In this document: positions 5,651 through 8,580 of the stretch, in pieces
Layout: every line of letters starts with the position of its first letter
Numbering within the stretch: position 1 is the stretch's first letter
The notes under the pieces: generated by a model
What the model saw: only the letters and a program-made list of their open reading frames with translations
What the model was told of the DNA's origin: nothing
Database searches by the model: none
Assembly: GCA_945872325.1 (NCBI GenBank)
Contig: CAMBZY010000115.1
Coordinates: 1 to 8,580, forward strand
Direction of reading: 5' to 3'
Length of the DNA: 8,580 nucleotides
Origin: Candidatus Kuenenia stuttgartensis
GTDB lineage: Bacteria; Planctomycetota; Planctomycetia; Isosphaerales; Isosphaeraceae
Program-made: the position numbers and the translations under genes

Positions 5651-7059
5651 CGCCACGCGAAGTATTAGCCTTGATCCGTCAGCGGGAAGTGACCATCGTT
5701 GACTTGCGCTATATGGACTTTCCAGGCGTTTGGCAGCACTTTGCAATTCCTGCCGAGGCTCTCACAGAAGAGGCTTTCGAAGAAGGCTTCAGCTTCGATG
5801 GCTCGGCAGTCTCAGGCTGGAGGGCGATCAATGAGGAAGAACTTCTCGTTGTGCCTCAGTCCGAAACGGCTTTGATCGACCCGTTTCTTTCCAGACCGAC
5901 TCTGGCCATGGTCTGTAATATTCAGGATCCGATCACTCACCAGGACTACGACCGCGACCCTCGCAATATCGCCCGTAAGGCTGTGGGATATTTAACGAGC
6001 ACCGGTATCGCCGATCGGGCCGAGATTTCGACAGAACTTGAGTTCTTCGTTTTCGACGATGTCCGGTTCGGGCAGAACGTGCACGAAGGCTATTACCACC
6101 TGGATTCCGTTGAAGGCGACTGGAACAATGGTCGTAAGGAAGGCCCGAACCTGGCTTACAAGCCTCGCACTGGATTGGGCTATTTCCCGTGCCCTCCAAC
6201 AGATAGCTTCGCTGAGTTGAGAACCGAAATCGCCGGGATTCTGGCCGAATGTGGCATTCCTGTGACGAACCACCATCATGAACTCGCGACTGGTGGTCAG
6301 TGCGAAATCGACCTTGGGGCGGGCGATCTGCTCCGACACGCCGATCACCTGATGCTGGCCAAGTATATTGTTCGCAATGCCGCAAGAAGGGCTGGCAAGA
6401 CAGCGACGTTCATGCCGAAGCCGTTGTATGAGGACAACGGTTCAGGTCTGCACACCTATTTCTCACTCTATCGCGACGATCAGCCACTGTTTCCTGGCTC
6501 TGGCTATGGCGGGATGTCTGAACTGGCGATGTATGCCATGGGCGGTATCATTGCCCACGCACCGGCTTTATGTGCTTTTGCGAACCCGACCACGAACAGC
6601 TATAAGCGGCTCGTTCCCGGATTTGATGCCCCGACCAAGCTCTCATACAGTCGACGGAATCGGTCTGCGATTATTCGACTTCCGTTGCATAATCCGAACC
6701 CGGCCAGTCGCAGGCTTGAGTTTCGTTCGCCTGATGGTGCAGCCAACCCGTATCTGCTTTTTTCAGCAATGCTTATGGCAGCTATTGATGGGATTCAGAA
6801 GAAGATTTCGCCAGGCGATCCGCTTGACAAAGACATTTACGACCTCCGTCCGGAGGAGCTTGAGAACGTGCCGACCACACCAAGGTCGCTCGACGCAGCT
6901 TTGGATGCTCTTCAGAAGGATCACGACTTCCTTCTGAACGGTGATGTCTTTACCTCGGACGTGATTGACACTTGGATTTGGTACAAACGTCAGCATGAGG
7001 TTGAGGCGGTTCGAGTCCGTCCGCATCCTTGGGAATTCGCTCTTTATTTTGACTGCTGA
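5647..7059 (+). CDS. glnA: Glutamine synthetase, type I (GlnA)
   Basis: Glutamine synthetase joins ammonia and glutamate using ATP in the cytoplasm, as a dodecamer. From GTG 5647 the product is 470 residues, the normal type I length, and its first residues (TPREVLALIR) match the usual GlnA N-terminus. The in-frame GTG 5494 would add 51 residues unlike the family. Metal and substrate residues are present: SFDGS at 49-53, ELE at 130-132, HHE with Glu212, Glu220, His269 in NGSGLH, NPTTNSYKRLVPG at 313-325, RRNRSAIIR at 336-344 and RRLEFR at 355-360. Tyr398 in KDIYDL fits the adenylylation site of the GSI-beta subgroup, suggesting covalent regulation. Two active-site positions differ from E. coli: His271 is Tyr and the flap Glu327 is Asp. 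GGGGG at 5634-5638 may act as ribosome site. It stands alone, with HMG-CoA reductase downstream under a separate putative promoter. Confidence 0.93.
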   Translation: MTPREVLALIRQREVTIVDLRYMDFPGVWQHFAIPAEALTEEAFEEGFSFDGSAVSGWRAINEEELLVVPQSETALIDPFLSRPTLAMVCNIQDPITHQDYDRDPRNIARKAVGYLTSTGIADRAEISTELEFFVFDDVRFGQNVHEGYYHLDSVEGDWNNGRKEGPNLAYKPRTGLGYFPCPPTDSFAELRTEIAGILAECGIPVTNHHHELATGGQCEIDLGAGDLLRHADHLMLAKYIVRNAARRAGKTATFMPKPLYEDNGSGLHTYFSLYRDDQPLFPGSGYGGMSELAMYAMGGIIAHAPALCAFANPTTNSYKRLVPGFDAPTKLSYSRRNRSAIIRLPLHNPNPASRRLEFRSPDGAANPYLLFSAMLMAAIDGIQKKISPGDPLDKDIYDLRPEELENVPTTPRSLDAALDALQKDHDFLLNGDVFTSDVIDTWIWYKRQHEVEAVRVRPHPWEFALYFDC

Positions 7060-7116
7060 GAACGAATTGCGAGAAGCGAACGAAATCAGGGTTCCGATCC
7101 AACAGCCACTCCAAAA

Positions 7117-7146
7117 TTGGCAGAATTCCATAACGTATGATAGAAT
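7117..7146 (+). promoter_or_regulatory. Candidate promoter for the HMG-CoA reductase gene
   Basis: TTGGCA at 7117-7122 and TAGAAT at 7141-7146 each match the sigma-70 consensus in five of six positions and are separated by 18 bp. The start would be near 7153, leaving a leader of about 74 nt before ATG 7227. This lies in the 167-nt gap after glnA, which shows no T-rich terminator, so readthrough from glnA is also possible. Confidence 0.35.
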
Positions 7147-7167
7147 GAAGTAACGATCGCGAATCTT

Positions 7168-7183
7168 GGCTTTTCCAAAAGCC
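7168..7183 (+). repeat. Inverted repeat in the HMG-CoA reductase leader
   Basis: GGCTTTT at 7168-7174 and AAAAGCC at 7177-7183 are perfect 7-bp arms around a CC centre. No run of T follows, so it is not a typical intrinsic terminator. It sits about 15-30 nt downstream of the predicted transcription start and could be an operator or a small RNA hairpin. Two overlapping TTGACT copies follow at 7184-7194 without a matching -10 box. Confidence 0.4.
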
Positions 7184-7226
7184 TTGACTTGACTTTGGGT
7201 TAGATCGAGTTGAGGCAAGAATCTCG

Positions 7227-8405
7227 ATGTCTGTGGATTTCATAAACGACACTGTGCCCATGACAAAACCGCCGGGTGGATTTCGCGAGAAAGACTCCGA
7301 ACGACGGCGTAAATGGGTCGAAGAGACCACTGGCACAATTCTGGACGAACCGCTCCCGCCTGAAGCGGATCAACTTCGCGGCATTATCGAAAATCACGTT
7401 GGTTATGTCCCTGTCCCGATGGCCGTTGCTGGCCCATTGGTGATTGATGGAACATATGCGAAGGGCGAATTTGTCGTCCCTCTATGTACTCTGGAGGGCA
7501 CTCTGGTGCTCTCCATGACTCGTGGGATGATGGCCTTTGCACAAGCTGGCGGATGTCGAACGGTTCACCTTCGTCAGGAACTTTCGCGTAGCCCAGGCTT
7601 TGTGATGGACAGTGTGGTCGAGATCCCGGCTTTTATTGACTGGGTCAGACGCCACGAACCTTTGATCCGTCAAGCGGCGGAATCAACAACACGCCACGGC
7701 AAATTGATTCGTATCGAAATCGTTCCCCTTCAGCATTTTGTCATTCTCGACTTTATTTATGACACAGCCAATGCGGCTGGCCAGAACATGGTGACGATTG
7801 CCACAGATGTGGCCTGTAAGCTGATTCAGGAAGCGACTGGCCACAGGTACTATCTGGAGTCAGGCTACAACAGCGATAAAAAGCCGAGTCGCCGAAACTT
7901 TGCTGACGGTCGTGGTCATGCGGCTGTGATGGAAGTGACTCTACCAAAACATGTTCTGGAATATATGGGCGTCACAGCTCATGCCGTGATGGAGTTCCAG
8001 CAGATGGCACAGGTGACGAGCCATGCCATGGGTGGATTAGGAACGAACCTGCACGCTGCCAACGGTTTAACGGCACTTTATCTGGCATTCGGTCAAGACA
8101 CGGCCTGTGTCGCTGAAAACGCGGTGGCCATGAGTCAGGCGATTCCGGCCGAGAACGATGGTCTCACCTGCCGGGTCACATTCCCAAGCCTGACGATTGG
8201 CACCGTGGGCGGTGGAACTCGCTTGCCAGCCCAGCGGCGAAACCTTGAAATGGTGGGCTGTACGGACGAACCATTCGCTTCCCGAAAGCTCGCGGAAATC
8301 ATCGTGGCAGCCAGTGCAGCTCTTGAGTTCTCATTGCTTGCAGCCGTAGTTTCTGGAACTTTTGCACAAGCGCATGCCACTTACGGACGACAAAAAAAAC
8401 GCTGA
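7227..8405 (+). CDS. Hydroxymethylglutaryl-CoA reductase, class I type
   Basis: HMG-CoA reductase reduces HMG-CoA to mevalonate with two hydride transfers from NAD(P)H. The 392 residues cover the catalytic domain only, with no membrane anchor, so the enzyme is cytoplasmic. The class I signature ENHVGYVPVPMAVAGPL at 55-71 separates it from the class II enzymes of mevalonate degraders. The catalytic residues are present: Glu90 in TLEGTL, Lys218 in NSDKKP, Asp291 in FGQD and His383 near the C-terminus. TVGGGTRLPAQ at 326-336 is the conserved GTVGGGT element. The cofactor motif reads NAAGQNM at 182-188, so the usual Asp of DAMGMNM is Asn182. ATG 7227 has GAGG 11 nt upstream; ATG 7260 is an in-frame alternative that keeps the whole domain. 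The role is presumably isoprenoid or polyketide precursor supply, but no other mevalonate gene is in the window. Confidence 0.92.
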   Translation: MSVDFINDTVPMTKPPGGFREKDSERRRKWVEETTGTILDEPLPPEADQLRGIIENHVGYVPVPMAVAGPLVIDGTYAKGEFVVPLCTLEGTLVLSMTRGMMAFAQAGGCRTVHLRQELSRSPGFVMDSVVEIPAFIDWVRRHEPLIRQAAESTTRHGKLIRIEIVPLQHFVILDFIYDTANAAGQNMVTIATDVACKLIQEATGHRYYLESGYNSDKKPSRRNFADGRGHAAVMEVTLPKHVLEYMGVTAHAVMEFQQMAQVTSHAMGGLGTNLHAANGLTALYLAFGQDTACVAENAVAMSQAIPAENDGLTCRVTFPSLTIGTVGGGTRLPAQRRNLEMVGCTDEPFASRKLAEIIVAASAALEFSLLAAVVSGTFAQAHATYGRQKKR

Positions 8406-8434
8406 TTTTGATTTGAAGGTTTTAAGCACAACTC

Positions 8435-8449
8435 AGGGAATCAATCCCT
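8435..8449 (+). terminator. Weak hairpin after HMG-CoA reductase
   Basis: AGGGA at 8435-8439 and TCCCT at 8445-8449 form a 5-bp stem with an ATCAA loop, 30 nt after the HMG-CoA reductase stop, followed by TTTAAAAA from about 8449. The stem is short and the T run weak, so termination here is only possible. Confidence 0.2.
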
Positions 8450-8464
8450 TTAAAAAGCCGCTCA

Positions 8465-8491
8465 CAGAACGTCGTTCTGAGTTCGCTGAAC
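8465..8491 (+). repeat. Cluster of GAAC/GTTC half-sites at 7-nt spacing
   Basis: The half-sites are GAAC 8467-8470, GTTC 8474-8477, GTTC 8481-8484 and GAAC 8488-8491, each separated by exactly three bases. The first pair is the core of a longer palindrome, CAGAACG (8465-8471) and CGTTCTG (8473-8479), with a single central T. The arrangement resembles an operator cluster but could also fall inside a coding frame. Confidence 0.35.
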
Positions 8492-8567
8492 GGCCAATGG
8501 GATTCGCTAAAGGTGCCTCGTCGGTCAGTGTCCGAAGTGCTCCGAAAGTTGAGGGAAGAACGTCGAG

Positions 8568-8579
8568 CCGGAATTCCGG
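8568..8579 (+). repeat. 12-bp perfect palindrome CCGGAATTCCGG
   Basis: CCGGAATTCCGG is fully self-complementary and lies at the extreme right edge. With only one base of sequence to its right, its context cannot be judged. It may be a chance palindrome within a gene. Confidence 0.3.
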
Positions 8580-8580
8580 G

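Larger units (their letters stand above)
8413..8580. other. Unresolved right-end region with open frames on both strands
   Basis: A plus-strand frame is open from TTG 8413 (ATG 8497 internal) to the window edge, without a Shine-Dalgarno. A minus-strand frame enters from the right edge and stops at TCA 8441-8443, and another stops at TTA 8422-8424. None yields a recognisable motif in the 45-56 residues available, so I do not call a gene. Either a new plus-strand gene begins here or a convergent gene ends here. Confidence 0.25.

Noticed and set aside
5933..6385. Two minus-strand open frames (150 and 118 residues) inside glnA
   Set aside because: They are antisense to strongly conserved GlnA sequence and show no motif.
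6368..6937. A 189-residue plus-strand frame inside glnA
   Set aside because: It overlaps glnA in another frame and translates to an Arg/Ser-rich composition with no recognisable domain.
7168..7183. Intrinsic terminator of glnA
   Set aside because: The hairpin lacks a following T run and lies downstream of a candidate promoter for the next gene.
1..8580. CRISPR array, tRNA, rRNA, insertion sequence or phage genes
   Set aside because: No regularly spaced repeat-spacer units, no cloverleaf-like tRNA sequence, no transposase or integrase motif, and no terminal inverted repeats were seen.

Overview
The window reads as an ordinary chromosomal segment of a bacterium, most probably a planctomycete. 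That placement is inference: base composition is moderate, the genes are short monocistrons or pairs on alternating strands, and an exported Tat-type SMP-30/gluconolactonase-like protein and an exported CBM9-like protein are both common in that phylum. No rRNA, tRNA, insertion sequence, integrase, CRISPR array or phage gene is visible.

Layout, left to right. (1) A 3'-truncated SMP-30/gluconolactonase-like gene on the minus strand (1-788) is missing its C-terminus at the window edge. (2) A divergent intergenic region follows, with a strong-looking promoter (TTGACA/TATAAT, 841-867) facing right and a leader of about 240 nt. (3) A plus-strand pair encodes an MHS-family MFS permease (1112-2470) and, 28 nt later, a zinc-dependent medium-chain dehydrogenase resembling the phosphonate-catabolism-associated group (2499-3608). 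(4) A minus-strand pair encodes an exported CBM9-like protein (5447 down to 4299) and, through an ATGA stop/start overlap, a SAM-dependent methyltransferase (4302 down to 3589). The methyltransferase and the dehydrogenase overlap tail to tail by 20 bp. (5) A type I glutamine synthetase on the plus strand is best started at GTG 5647 (470 aa), preceded by a 20-codon ORF with a good Shine-Dalgarno. (6) A class I HMG-CoA reductase on the plus strand (7227-8405) has its own putative promoter. (7) The right end holds short palindromes and an unresolved open frame.

How the genes fit together. The permease and dehydrogenase probably act together in uptake and oxidation of a small hydroxylated or acidic metabolite; the divergent lactonase-like gene could belong to the same theme, but the substrate cannot be read from sequence. 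The CBM9-like protein is exported and the methyltransferase is cytoplasmic, so their tight coupling is not explained by known roles. GlnA (nitrogen assimilation) and HMG-CoA reductase (mevalonate formation) look like independent units.

I do not see a clear new defence, mobile or biosynthetic system. The items most worth a second look are two active-site substitutions in GlnA (His to Tyr and Glu to Asp at positions 271 and 327), the stop/start-coupled leader ORF before glnA, the class I HMG-CoA reductase with an Asp-to-Asn change in its cofactor motif, and the regularly spaced GAAC/GTTC half-sites near the right end.
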